From: Pseudopyrenochaeta lycopersici | Taxonomy: Eukaryota > Ascomycota > Dothideomycetes > Pleosporales > Pseudopyrenochaetaceae | Assembly: GCA_003313425.1 (NCBI GenBank) | Contig: NHZP01000033.1 | Coordinates: 372,001 to 436,000 of the forward strand | DNA length: 64,000 bases | Direction of reading: 5' to 3' | Part shown: piece by piece, positions 24,195 to 34,487 of the stretch | Layout: each line of letters starts with the position of its first letter | Position numbering within the stretch: position 1 is the stretch's first letter | Translations under genes and position numbers: made by a program | Notes under the pieces: generated by a model | The model's input: only the letters and a program-made list of their open reading frames with translations | Told to the model about the DNA's origin: nothing | The model's database searches: none

Positions 24195-25083
24195 TTTCAA
24201 ATTGGCGGGGAGTGCAAATTTGCATGCGAATGCGAAAATGGAGATCTTTTGCCTATGCTTAAACATGCAATTTCAGAGGGAGTAAAGCCCAAGCTAGGTG
24301 TATTTTCGATATGTCTTTCGTTAAAGTTTCTTTCCATTTCGCGATACTAGCCGTACAGCATCTGAGGCCTAGTCACATAGATTAGCCAACATGATCAGGA
24401 ACTTTGCTTGCCAAACCCGCTTAGTGTGTGACTGGTCGAAAGCGGTTAAGATTGAACCGGGATTTGGTTTAAGGTGGTCGTGGTAATACCGTAGTAATTA
24501 GATGTAGGCTAGCCGAGTACCTAAGTTTAGCCCTGCACTAGCAAACACCATGGAGCAGGGCTACTTAGAGCAACCAGCGATGCTATCACGCTCGAGTTGC
24601 TAGCACGATGGGAGCAATGTGAGTGGCGTGTGTAGCGCTGTTGTTCTAGGCGGTCCAGGCAAATCAAGCATTGCGGGTGGTGCGTTATGCATTGCGTGAG
24701 GTGCTTCCTTTCCGTTCGATTCCGCGAAGTGGCCGTCTAGAGCCTAACCTCTTTCGGCCCGGTGGGGGTTTAGCCACCCACCCCAAAAGATCAACTATCT
24801 GCCCGGCAAGCGCTATGCTGACCACGCAACGCGTCTTAAACAGTCAGATCCCTTACCGTTGTGCTACATTCTTGTATACTCGACTCAGAAACTGAGATCG
24901 ACGGTGAATTGCAGGGACAGAATAGCACACTGATGTACGCTATCTAGTCGAAAATACGAAGTTCAATCCTTGCGCGTCATGTTATGCTAAGACTATTTCA
25001 TTTCCTATCATCAATGGGATATTTATACTAGATATATTTTACATTCTCTTCTATCCTCCGACCAACATGAATGGGAAACTTCC
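24195..25083. other. Intergenic between S8 gene and SQR
   Basis: No gene supported. It contains the convergent 3' regions of the S8 and SQR genes. A GTTCGATTCC word at about 24715 resembles a tRNA B box, but no cloverleaf can be folded around it. Confidence 0.4.
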
Positions 25084-26433
25084 TCAGGCCTTGATCTGGC
25101 TGAGATATCCCTTCGGTCCGGCCCAAGTACCCTTCACCATGAAATTCTGGTATACCCAGGGAAAAAAATCCTTCTTCAGGTGGTAGAAGGCGCGGCGTGG
25201 GACGGCCTGATCGATGCCGAACATCTGGCCAAAGGACTCCTTCGGAACACCTGCATACTTGAATTCGGCCAGGAGCACCTTTCCGTATTCGGTGGTCAGT
25301 GGGCATGAAGTGTACCCATCATAGACGGGCTCGATTTCCTTGCCAGCCATGGAGAGTAGTAGATTCCGGGCCAAGACTGGTGCTTGAGCGGTGATGGCTG
25401 CGGCGGTCTTAGAGGTGGGGAGATTGGCGGCGTCGCCTGCTGACCAGACGTTGGGGTACTTGGTGTGGCGCAGTGTTCCTTGATCAACAGAAACATAACC
25501 GGCTTGATCGGCAAGGGCGCTCTCCTTGACAAAAGCGTGGGGTCCCATCTTGGGAACTGCATGTAAAAGGTCGAACCGCTTCTGAACTTGCTCCTTCCCA
25601 TCGGGACGCGCAAATGTGGCCGTATTGCCATCAATGGAGACAAGGTCATGCTGGAAAAGCCCCTCCACGCCCCTCTGCTGTCGCAGCTCCTCGAGCTTGG
25701 CGCTGTACTTGGGCACTCCGAACATGAAAGGTAAACCAGTTGCGAAGCTAATGTTAATTCCCGAGCTAGAAGGGTTGCTGGGGTTGTACAAGCCAGCCCG
25801 CTTCCAGTGGTCCAAGGCGAGCCACATAGCCTTTTGCGGAGCGCCGGCGCACTTGATGAGACCGGCGGGCTGGGTGAAGATAGCATTTCCTTTGCGGAAG
25901 TTCTGAATAGTCCTAGCAGCCTTGTCGCATGTTTCGTAGCTGTAGATGGTCGACACATTTGAGCTGGTATCGGCCAAGGCCTCAGGCAAACCCTTGATGC
26001 TAGCTAGATCGATCTTGATTCCCGGCGCCACCACCAAATGCTCATAGTTGAGCTCGTCCCCGTTTCCTAGAGTAATAAAGTTCTCTTCGGGCGAGAAGCC
26101 GCTCACGTTGGTGCCGTAGAACTTGAGCTTGGAATCAACTAGGCCGGGCAGGTTTTGCCGCAGGTTCTCTTTTTTTTTCAGGCCGCCGCCTACCAGAGTC
26201 CATCCAGGCTGATAATGGTGCCATTCAGCGGGATCGACCACAGCGATATCATCCTGAGTGAACTTTCCAGACCTTAGGAGCTGATGGCTGATGGCCAAAC
26301 CAGCCGAGCCGCCGCCGACCACCACGACCTTGTGGTTCCTGGAGGCTGAATTGACTGCTGAAACACTAGCAAATCCGCGAACGAAGGGCGCCCGCGCAAC
26401 CGTGCTGCGTGCAACTTTTGAGGCAAAAGACAT
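25084..26433 (-). CDS. Mitochondrial sulfide:quinone oxidoreductase, 449 aa
   Basis: An uninterrupted frame from the ATG at 26433 begins with a basic, Ser/Ala-rich mitochondrial presequence (MSFASKVARSTVARAPFVRG). The FAD dinucleotide fold VVVVGGGSAGL is at 36-46, with WHHYQPGWTLVGGG at 71-84 and the second nucleotide motif YPNVWSAGDAANLP near 326-339. Two cysteines in conserved contexts, Cys195 (GLIKCAGAPQK) and Cys377 (YTSCPLTTEYGK), match the redox pair that carries the bridging sulfur in SQR. The enzyme oxidises H2S, passes electrons through FAD to ubiquinone at the inner membrane and yields a persulfide. It is divergent from the persulfide dioxygenase gene across a 783-bp shared region, which fits co-regulation. 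An upstream in-frame extension to 26532 lacks presequence character, so the 26433 start is preferred. Confidence 0.95.
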   Translation of the reverse strand: MSFASKVARSTVARAPFVRGFASVSAVNSASRNHKVVVVGGGSAGLAISHQLLRSGKFTQDDIAVVDPAEWHHYQPGWTLVGGGLKKKENLRQNLPGLVDSKLKFYGTNVSGFSPEENFITLGNGDELNYEHLVVAPGIKIDLASIKGLPEALADTSSNVSTIYSYETCDKAARTIQNFRKGNAIFTQPAGLIKCAGAPQKAMWLALDHWKRAGLYNPSNPSSSGINISFATGLPFMFGVPKYSAKLEELRQQRGVEGLFQHDLVSIDGNTATFARPDGKEQVQKRFDLLHAVPKMGPHAFVKESALADQAGYVSVDQGTLRHTKYPNVWSAGDAANLPTSKTAAAITAQAPVLARNLLLSMAGKEIEPVYDGYTSCPLTTEYGKVLLAEFKYAGVPKESFGQMFGIDQAVPRRAFYHLKKDFFPWVYQNFMVKGTWAGPKGYLSQIKA

Positions 26434-27216
26434 AGTGGTTGAACTGCAAAACAAGAAATGGGTATCCAAAAGCAAAAGGAATTTTTGATTATGTGATCGG
26501 TTGTGAAAGAAAATCGGCGTCCTTGTGCCCACCAGAATTCAATGACAGAGGCGTGAAAAATCCTGGGCTGACTGTTAGATCGTCGCACTCATGCGATATA
26601 ACAATAAGCAATGAGAAAGATTGCGAAGTTTATGCCGGGGAAGTTGGTGTTATTCATGTGTTCGCCGACTCTGGCTGCCAAGGCGCCAGTTCCAGATTCG
26701 GCCCACACGTCGATGGCATCATTTTTTTCGCCCAACGCGAGTCTAGCCTCTGCGGTATTTGAAAGACGCCTGGGCGCGCACTTTTCGGACTGGCAGGGAG
26801 CTGAGGAGAGTTTGTCAGCCCCTAGAGATCACGAGATCAGGTGTTCGCCTTGCAGAGGCACGTCTGCTGAGTTTGCGACAGCCCGAGATGAACCCCGACG
26901 ACCCGAACGCTAATAGCCTTATGTCCCCGAGCACCAGCAACTCCATACGAAATGCAGAGTCAGAAGTGGGGAGATTCCGGTGACATTCAATGCGCTTCAT
27001 TTGCTTCAGATGGTCCGACGACTTGATTCTGATCGCCGACGTTGTATGGTCGCCGATACGTCACTCAGACCATCCGGAGTAAGCTAAGACATGTTGCGAC
27101 CACCAAAGTTAAAATACTGTCTGGCCAGCGCGACCATTTTGTGTGAAGAGGAGGTGCATTGGATTAAGCTCTATTGACCATTTCTATGACATTTTCTTTC
27201 AACTTCCTGAACTGAG
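26434..27216. promoter_or_regulatory. Divergent promoter region between SQR and persulfide dioxygenase
   Basis: 783 bp separate the two divergent start codons of enzymes acting in consecutive steps of sulfide oxidation, so the region is the likely shared control region. No binding site is assigned. Confidence 0.5.
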
Positions 27217-28468
27217 ATGACAGCATTTCGACGGCCTCTCAAAGATTTATTGCAACAGACAACCCATTCGTGTATGCGACCTGCCACACGAACTTGGAAC
27301 TCATATATTCCGTGTCGTGCAATTCACCGTTATGCTGTAACTGAGCCGGCGAACCCGATATCGACGTCAAACACCACCCCCGTCGCCCACCGAGTTGCGC
27401 AGAAGCCACCCACCCTACCCTCGCATCTTTCACGACGTAGTCTCGTGGGTTCATCCTATCAAACACCAAAAATGCATCACAATACTTCCCACGCGGTTAA
27501 CGCGCCATATAGTACCGTGTCTGCCGTTAGCGTGGACCCCGTGGTTCATGATGTCTTTGAAACCACTACGGGAACATGGCAGTATGTCGTTGCTGACCCG
27601 TCTACCATGAGAGCAGCCATTATCGATCCAGTCCTGGACTTTGATCCAGCAACTCAATCAATCACAACTGATTCGGCTGACACGTTATTGTCTCTGGTCA
27701 AGGAAAAAGGATACAGCATTGACTGGGTCCTTGAAACGCATGCACATGCCGACCATCTTACCGCGTCCTTTTATCTGCAAACCCAGCTTGGCAAAGTCCA
27801 AGAGCGTGCACCACTTGTTGGCATTGGCAAGCGAATCGATCAGGTCCAAAACTTTTTTGCAAAGAGATATATGGTGCCAGACAAGGAATTCACTGGCGTT
27901 TTCGATATGTTATTCGAAGACGATGAAGAGTTCGCTATCGGCAATATGAAGGCCATAGCTATACACCTGCCAGGGCACACGCCTGATCATTTGGGCTACA
28001 AAGTGGGAGTTGAGTTGTTCTGTCCTTCGCACTGCCACAGTCACTAATGAGTGATAGGACAATGTATTCTGCGGCGACTCGATCTTTCACGCCGACATCG
28101 GCACGGCGCGCTGCGACTTTCCGGGAGGAAGCATAAACGCGCTTTTTGAGTCAGGCCAGAAGATTCTGTCCTTACCAGATAATGTGAAGATCTGGACAGG
28201 CCACGACTATCCACCGGCAGGGCGCGAGAAGCCCGTACCATACATGACCGTCAAAGAGCACAAGGAGCAGAACAAGCATCTCAAGAGTGGAATCAGTGAG
28301 GATGAGTTTGTTGCCCTTCGTCGTGAGCGAGATGCCGCTCTTGGTGCACCCAGACTGTTGCATCAGTCGCTGCAAATCAACATTCGCGCTGGAAGGATGC
28401 CAGAACCTACTGAAGGAGGTCATCGATTGCTCCATGTTCCTTTGAAGCCTAAGAGTCTGGAATGGTGA
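27217..28468 (+). CDS. Mitochondrial persulfide dioxygenase (ETHE1-like), 400 aa
   Basis: Exons 27217-28008 and 28058-28468 (49-nt intron with CACTAATG branch). About 105 N-terminal residues are basic and Ser/Thr-rich, consistent with a long mitochondrial presequence. The metallo-beta-lactamase fold follows: DPVVHDVFETTTGTWQYVV, then the metal motif ETHAHADHLTASF with His175/His177/Asp179/His180, HLPGHTPDHLGY (about 249-260), FCGDSIFHADIGTARCDFPGG after the intron, and IWTGHDYPPAGRE. The IGTARCDFPGG segment and single mononuclear iron site are typical of ETHE1-type enzymes, which oxidise glutathione persulfide to sulfite and GSH with O2. The substrate is the product of SQR, encoded head-to-head upstream. 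Confidence 0.93.
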
Positions 28469-29092
28469 GGGAGATACTTGACTGCTGCTCTAAATATCGC
28501 GTGACTTCATGGGTCAACTACACGAGTCCCTACAGAACACCAAATCCATATGATGCACCGTTGTGGTTTCTCGTCTTTTCGGGTATGCATTTTGTTATTT
28601 GGCGCATGCGAATTCTCAGGCTATACTTGCTATTCTTTCTGAGTCTTATCCCCTCACTTACTTCGGACGAAATGACCCTTCGGTTATCACAAACCATCCT
28701 CATCGCATCACAGAATGTAACTATAGTTATACCGCACTCAGCACGCCATTCAACTAGCAAAGGCTTCTGAATTCATTTCCAAGTACTGCAATCTCTGTCA
28801 ACTCGTTCGCTTGTTGAAAAGACTGGGTTGGGTGCCCATCATCATAGTTTCAGACTTTGAGAGGTTAACGGCACATGATCATCACCCAGAAATGATGAGG
28901 TGATTTCTACAACAGCCTCATTATTATTTATTCACTCTCAAAAGCACATTCCTTCATCGACGGCTTCCAAATCCTGAGCTACATTTGTCCCCGGCTTGAT
29001 GATAATGTGTACATTTCATATTGCATAAAGACTCACCATCTTCGCCGCTGTAATCCAAAACATAGCCCCCAAGAATCAACTTGAAACTTATC
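28469..29092. other. Intergenic, convergent 3' ends
   Basis: The persulfide dioxygenase (+) and FAD monooxygenase (-) genes converge here. No further gene seen. Confidence 0.4.
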
Positions 29093-31254
29093 TCATCCCC
29101 GCGCAAAGTTTGCAGGTGGAGGCGTTTCTCGATAGGCGTCAGGCAGGATGCCCTCAATGAGGCCCTTGATCTGTAAAGCGATCACTTTGGAAAACCACCT
29201 CTGCGCCGTGGTACCACCGGCAAGAACCCACACGTTGTTTTGATGTTCCTGCCGCTTGTAAAGCCCGCGGAGCTCCCCTTCCACGTCGACTCCCCAGATT
29301 GATTCCATCTTGCTCGCAATGGCTTCTGATCCCCTCCCGAGTGCCTGCGCAATTCCTTTCCTCCCATCGCCGCCCCCAAACCCAGTACACCACACGATAG
29401 CGTCAGCGCTGAGGCTAGTTCCGTCGCTCAACTTTAGGCCTTCGGAAGTGTACGCAACGGGCTGGACACCGGACTTTATGCCCACCTTTTTGGTGGCTAA
29501 AAGCTCAATACCACGGGGCATATCTACAAAATGTCCTCCACAGCGATCCAGGAGCTGGAATAATATATCCCCTTTAGTTGAGTCGCACACTCGAAATCCA
29601 GCCTCTCTAACCGCATTGTATCGATCTCTATGGATAGTCAACGGGATGCCAAATTCAATGCAGCTTAATTGGACTCACGGCTCGGCTTCGGATTGCATGG
29701 CGAGTACACGGGCAATAAGCGGCCCGCCCACTGCCAACGGACTAGCGTGAACAATAGCATCACCCGTCTCGGGAGGAACATAATCGTAGACTCCAAAGCC
29801 AATAGGATGCTTAAAATAGGTAATGGGCACAACATAGGTCTCTGACCGCTGGACCATGGTTGTCTTGAGGCCTGCGTTGTACCAATTTCCTATGATGTCG
29901 AATGCAGTGTTGGCCGACCCAACGACAATAACAGACTGCAACAAATATTAGACTCTGTCAGCATTCAAGGCTATTCGGCCTAGAGAAGAATTGCGAAATT
30001 ACCCTTGTACCATTCTCTGCCAGGTATTTGGCGTCTCGGAATTCGACTGAATGCAAAACAGACCCTTTAAAGAGATCGACACCGGGGATCTCGGGTATAT
30101 ATCTTCCTGCAAACCCAACTCCATTTGCAAGGACAAGGAATTTAGCGGTCACTTGTCTGTCCCCACCACTGGAAGTAATATGCGACTCCCAAACTTTTTG
30201 CTCTTCGTCGTAGGTTGTCGATTCCGGTTTGCTTTCGTACAGCACTCTGGCGTTGATATCGAATTCTGCAGCGAATCGTAGCATCTGAGCTGACAGATCA
30301 TCTCTCTTCAGCGTAGAGTCGGTATCCTCTGGATAGGCTAGAACATGTGTAAGCGATTAGAATTGGAGCATGACAGAAGTGGATGAGTTAGACTCACGGA
30401 GGAACGGCGTCCCGCAGGAGGATTTGTATACATGAAATCGCATGCAATCGTATCTAAGTGCCCAGTTGTCCCCCGCCTTCGCATTCTTTTCAACAATCAC
30501 AAAATTTACGCCCAGTGCTTTCAGTCGCGCACCAAGGATAATGCCCCTGACAATATCAGTCAGCCCGTTGCTGTGTCTCCGTTATGAATGCGTGCGTGCT
30601 CACGAGTTGCCACCACCGATTATCAAAACGTCGGTGAAAATCCCGTTGTCGGCTGGCAAGGGTGTTGATGGTCTCCGAAGCAATTGCTCATCCTCCAGGA
30701 ACGACTCGAAGTCGCTCATCCACGTGGTCAAGGACCAAATCTTCCACACAACCGAGCCTGCTACATTTTCCGGCACGAGCAGAACGATGCCCTTACAAAA
30801 GGCGCCGGGAAACTTCGTCCTGAAAGTGAACTCGGTATTGATCCATTTCTTTCGTGCAAAATTAGCAGTTGGCACTGGTTGTAACGAGGGTCTGGTATCA
30901 TACTACTTCGTCCTCAATTCCAGTTGGACTTGCGGTCTTGAAGCTGATTTCGTGAATTCTTCGCTGCTCGTTCAGCTCTACTAGGGCTGATGCAATAACA
31001 TCGTAGCCGCTAAACGTCCTCAAATGGGCAGTGAGCGCCAATGTGTCTCTCCAGTGAGACCCGGCGGCTCGAAAGAGGTTTGTTACGGCCTGGAGATCAG
31101 CGCCGTCAAGCGCCGCCGAAAATTGATCTAGGACTTGGTGAGCGGCAGCTTCTGCGTCGACTTTCTCCCAGTCCACAAGACTAGCGGTACGAGGGAGCGG
31201 CCGGTAGACTTTGGCCTGGAAGTCGACCTTGGGTGGGAATTCTGTTGACTTCAT
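29093..31254 (-). CDS. FAD/NADPH-dependent flavin monooxygenase with N-terminal NTF2-like domain, 623 aa
   Basis: Six exons on the minus strand: 31254-30904, 30848-30604, 30546-30398, 30337-30003, 29935-29679 and 29627-29093 (introns of 55, 57, 60, 67 and 51 nt; all junctions keep frame). Residues 40-120 resemble an NTF2/SnoaL-like domain (AAHQVLDQFSAALDGADLQA, FRAAGSHWRDTLALT). The FAD-binding fold starts at DVLIIGGGNSGIILGARLKA (about 187-206), interrupted by an intron, then GVNFVIVEKNAKAGDNWALR. The FLVLANGVGFAGRYIPEIPG segment and NADPH-type motif SVIVVGSANTAFDIIGN follow; C-terminal DAIVWCTGFGGGDG and VWVLAGGTTAQRWFSK complete the family order. Class B/YUCCA-like fungal monooxygenases of this size oxygenate carbon, nitrogen or sulfur nucleophiles. 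The substrate is unknown; the adjacent sulfide genes make an organosulfur substrate worth considering. Confidence 0.88.
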
Positions 31255-32847
31255 AGTGCCGGGAATAATTGCGGTTGGGCTTTGAAGACATGTGAGTGGA
31301 ATGGTGTAAGTTTTATATTCTTGGGTTTGGTTAAGCTGCACTGGTTATTCCATCTACCACTATCATGGCCAACTTTCGCGCCCGAAGCACACACGCTCGG
31401 ACGTTGATCACCAAGGTGGGCCGGTCAGCCTTACTACTATAGCTAAAGTAGGAAAGACTGCAACATGGACTGAAATAGGCAATAAAAGAACCCCATGCGA
31501 AACATTCCGGAGGGGGCGCTAACTCCATCAACGAACGACAAGTACCTTGTCTAACGTCAATCGGCACATAACTAGTCAACCTCCCGCACTTAGCGCCGCA
31601 TACCCTTGCACACTCAAAATGCGGTTTTAAGAGCCCCTTAAGGCCGGTATGAAGTGGTGTCCCCGCCACTGTATTCCCTTCTGTCGACTGAGTATGCATC
31701 GCACATCTCTTGTGTTCGAAATCTGATGCCTAGTGGGGCACATCGACTATGATCCGGAGATAAGTACAAATTCCGATGTATGTCAATAGTCGGTAGTTAG
31801 GTCTGCCCGAATGCCGATGTATATTAAAATGTGGCATATCAGGAAGTAATTCAAGTCTAGAAAGTGAGATGTTAGTTACACCGCCGCTCTGTATATGCAG
31901 ATCCGGCAACAGTACGTCAAATTGGCTGATGATCGTAAAATTGGCCAAATGGTCACACCTCGAAGTTTTTCAAGAAACGAGTGAATACAGGCATTTGGCA
32001 GCCCCGACACTGCAAGAACAACACGAAGGGTTCAAGGATCTAGTTATTACCGTACCAGTCTGAAGTAATTCAGTGGGCTGATTTCGCGTGAATTGGCGAG
32101 TCTTCGTTGAGAAGCTCAGCATATTCGATCCCGATCGTTGCCTGAGCGATATTAGATAGACTAAGCGGACGCAAAGGGCGGTAAATTCAGTGTAAGTCTT
32201 TACCTACCTGTCCATAATCATAGAATTTACCCCATGAGGGTTGCTTTCTCCCAGCAATTAGTGAGCAATTAGTGTACAATCCAGATTGCCTGTTCTTCAG
32301 CTATTTTTAAGTGGTCAGCCAAATTGCCATGGATGCAATGAAGGGAGTTGGCGGGCCATTTTCCCTCATTATTCACCTTGCCACTATTAAGAGTCTCTAG
32401 AATAAAAGTTTTGTTGACATCTCCAGTGAGACCGAAGTCGTGCCAGTGTTGACGTATCATATTCGGACAGGGCAGCACGCTACAACATCAATTGCACGGT
32501 GGGCAAGGAAATGAAATACAGTCAGCATGCGCCTGAGTTGATGCCATGAGATGTCGGGGGTTAGATGTCCGTTAATGGAGTAACTTACAACCGACTCGAT
32601 GATACCACGGAGGTTCGGCTTTAGTCGAGATGCGGAACACGCATAAGAATGTTTGTCAGTGCACCCAAAGACTTACGTTGCTTGCTTAACTCCGTTAGAC
32701 AGGTCTTGTGATGGATGATTTTGAGTGAATTTGAAACAAACAATCGTTTCTCAATTGTATAGTAATTTTCACCCAAGGCTTGGTTTAATCTGACAAATTT
32801 ACAAGTCTGTTAGGCTTCTAGTAGGTTGTACTGCGGTTACCAAGCCA
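31255..32847. other. Intergenic; one conserved-looking ORF fragment at 32269-32478 (-)
   Basis: No complete gene identified. A 69-codon minus-strand frame (32478-32269) reads like real protein (QHWHDFGLTGDVNKTF, NSLHCIHGNLADHLKIAEEQ) but has no recognised family and no obvious upstream exon, so it may be a fragment of a decayed gene. The remainder shows nothing recognisable. Confidence 0.4.
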
Positions 32848-33804
32848 CTACACGGGGTTTACATCCGCAAACAGATCCCCATTCAGGTACTTTAGGCCAG
32901 TATCGCATGCTACCGTTACAACGGTTTTTCCAGGACCCAACTCCTTTGCCAGTGCAATGGCGGCAGTAACATTTAGGCCAGTCGAAGTGCCAACCATCAA
33001 TCCTTCCTCCTTCGCCAGACGACGGCACATGCTGCGACCTTCTTGCTCTGATATAGCTCGCGCCTCATCGTAGAATTCGCGGTCGAGAAGAGGTGGCACG
33101 TAGCCAATACCTACACCTTCAACATGGTGCGATCCAGGACGCCCTTCGGTAATCACTGGTGAGGAAGCCGGCTCACAAACGACCACACGAATCTGAGGCC
33201 ACTTCGGCTTAAGGACTCGCGACACTCCTATCGCCATCCCTGCGGTGCCAACGGTGCTGCAGAAGGCATCGATTCCATTCGGAAATTGATGGATCAGCTC
33301 GTTGGCCATTTCCGCGTACCCCAAGAAAGCGTCGCGATTACGGAACTGATCGGTAGCATAACAATTTCCTTGCTCTGCAACTTCTTCGGCGCGCTTGATC
33401 ATAGAGGGTATAAGATCCTTTGTGACCTGCCCAGATGGGCTCTGGATGATATCGATGGTCGCTCCAAACAGCGCGATCGTACGCAATTTCTCGGTCGCAA
33501 AAGCATTCGAGGACACGACATAGAATTTATAGCCCTTCGCCGCACAGACAAAGGCGAGTGAAGAGCCCGTGCTTCCACCGCTTGCTTCGACCACAACCAT
33601 CCCTGGCTTCAAGTCTCCGCGACGAATGGCCTCCTCGACCAGAGGTTTTGCCATTCGGTCTTTGTATGATCCAGTTGGATTGAACGTTTCAAGCTTCAAG
33701 TAGACATTGGCATGGCCTTCGGGGACAACATGGCGCAAGCGCACCACTGGCGTGCTACCAATCGCGTCGAGCACGCTTTCAACGGGCGGTGGAGGTAAGC
33801 GCAT
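32848..33804 (-). CDS. Cysteine synthase-type PLP enzyme (fold type II), 318 aa
   Basis: A single uninterrupted frame. The start region SVLDAIGSTPVVRLRHVVPE is followed by the PLP lysine motif NPTGSYKDRMAKPL (Lys near residue 47), the Gly/Ser/Thr substrate loop EASGGSTGSSLAF, the phosphate-binding STVGTAGMAIGVSRV block, VVVCEPASSPVI, and the C-terminal MVGTSTGLNVTAAIALA segment with the Ser that contacts the PLP ring. Length and order match cysteine synthase/cystathionine beta-synthase catalytic cores without a CBS regulatory domain. The usual TSGNTG loop of CysK is replaced by SGGSTGSS. Such enzymes join sulfide to O-acetylserine or O-acetylhomoserine, or catalyse related beta-replacements or desulfhydration. 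No mitochondrial presequence is visible, so a cytosolic location is likely. Intronless among intron-rich neighbours. It sits between the FMO and P450 on the same strand. Confidence 0.9.
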   Translation of the reverse strand: MRLPPPPVESVLDAIGSTPVVRLRHVVPEGHANVYLKLETFNPTGSYKDRMAKPLVEEAIRRGDLKPGMVVVEASGGSTGSSLAFVCAAKGYKFYVVSSNAFATEKLRTIALFGATIDIIQSPSGQVTKDLIPSMIKRAEEVAEQGNCYATDQFRNRDAFLGYAEMANELIHQFPNGIDAFCSTVGTAGMAIGVSRVLKPKWPQIRVVVCEPASSPVITEGRPGSHHVEGVGIGYVPPLLDREFYDEARAISEQEGRSMCRRLAKEEGLMVGTSTGLNVTAAIALAKELGPGKTVVTVACDTGLKYLNGDLFADVNPV

Positions 33805-34487
33805 AATGATGGCGTTTGGATTGTAGCGGTTAGGATGATTTTATTGTGAGATAGCTTTACAATAATTGCGCAAAAAATTGGTTGTGGTAGCGCAAATACC
33901 AATGTACCTTCCCCGCATCGAACTACTCACGACGCCGGCTTCTTACCGGTAAAGCCCGGCACGCGAAGAACTGCTGTGGAATGCTTACTAGCAAAACATC
34001 TTGTTTCCTTACCGTCATCGCTACTTCTGTGGAGCGCATTTCGTCTGTTTTTATCGCACGTATTATACCAATTAATCTATAGCTAGTGTATACATTGACT
34101 ATGTTGGTAGAGTTATGTAGATAAGAACGAGAAGGACAGGCTAAACATGCACTAGGCTAGGTCGGGCCATTCGCATGCTAAGAAACACGTCAACAACTTC
34201 TAAGTAGGCCTGAATCGCCTTGCTCATAGTTGGCGCAGCCGATATAGATCATTTAACTACTGCTGTCGCTCCTTTGAACTGTCCTGAAAAGTCTGCCTGT
34301 TCAGAACCTATTGCCCTGTCTAAAGTGTGAGTCTTTCCTGCTCAGCTATCTACCCGCGGCATCGCGCAAAATCATAGATGAGATCTTTTATGTGAAAAGG
34401 GTCTGCACGCAATTTAAGCCTGAAGACAACGAGCTAGCTGCCTATAGGAAGTTCCGACACCAGAAATTTGCAGCAGCTCTCTGTCTC
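33805..34487. other. Intergenic between PLP enzyme and P450
   Basis: Contains the promoter of the PLP enzyme (upstream of 33804) and the 3' region of the P450. No gene recognised. Confidence 0.4.

Noticed and set aside
24680..24720. Similarity of ggtggtgcgttatgc to the flank of the pogo fragment at 7565-7600 as a shared terminal repeat
   Set aside because: Only a dozen bases match and no inverted partner was found.
24711..24725. tRNA B-box-like GTTCGATTCC
   Set aside because: No matching T-stem, A box or acceptor stem can be paired around it.
25296..25958. 220-codon minus-strand frame overlapping the SQR gene
   Set aside because: A different frame of the same strand as SQR with no family signature; a shadow of real coding sequence.
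26434..26532. 33-residue N-terminal extension of SQR
   Set aside because: The extension lacks mitochondrial presequence character, while the ATG at 26433 starts one directly.
30571..30603. 33-nt intron in the flavin monooxygenase
   Set aside because: Too short for a fungal intron and gives GGNSNGL; the 57-nt intron ending at 30547 gives the expected GGGNSGIILG.
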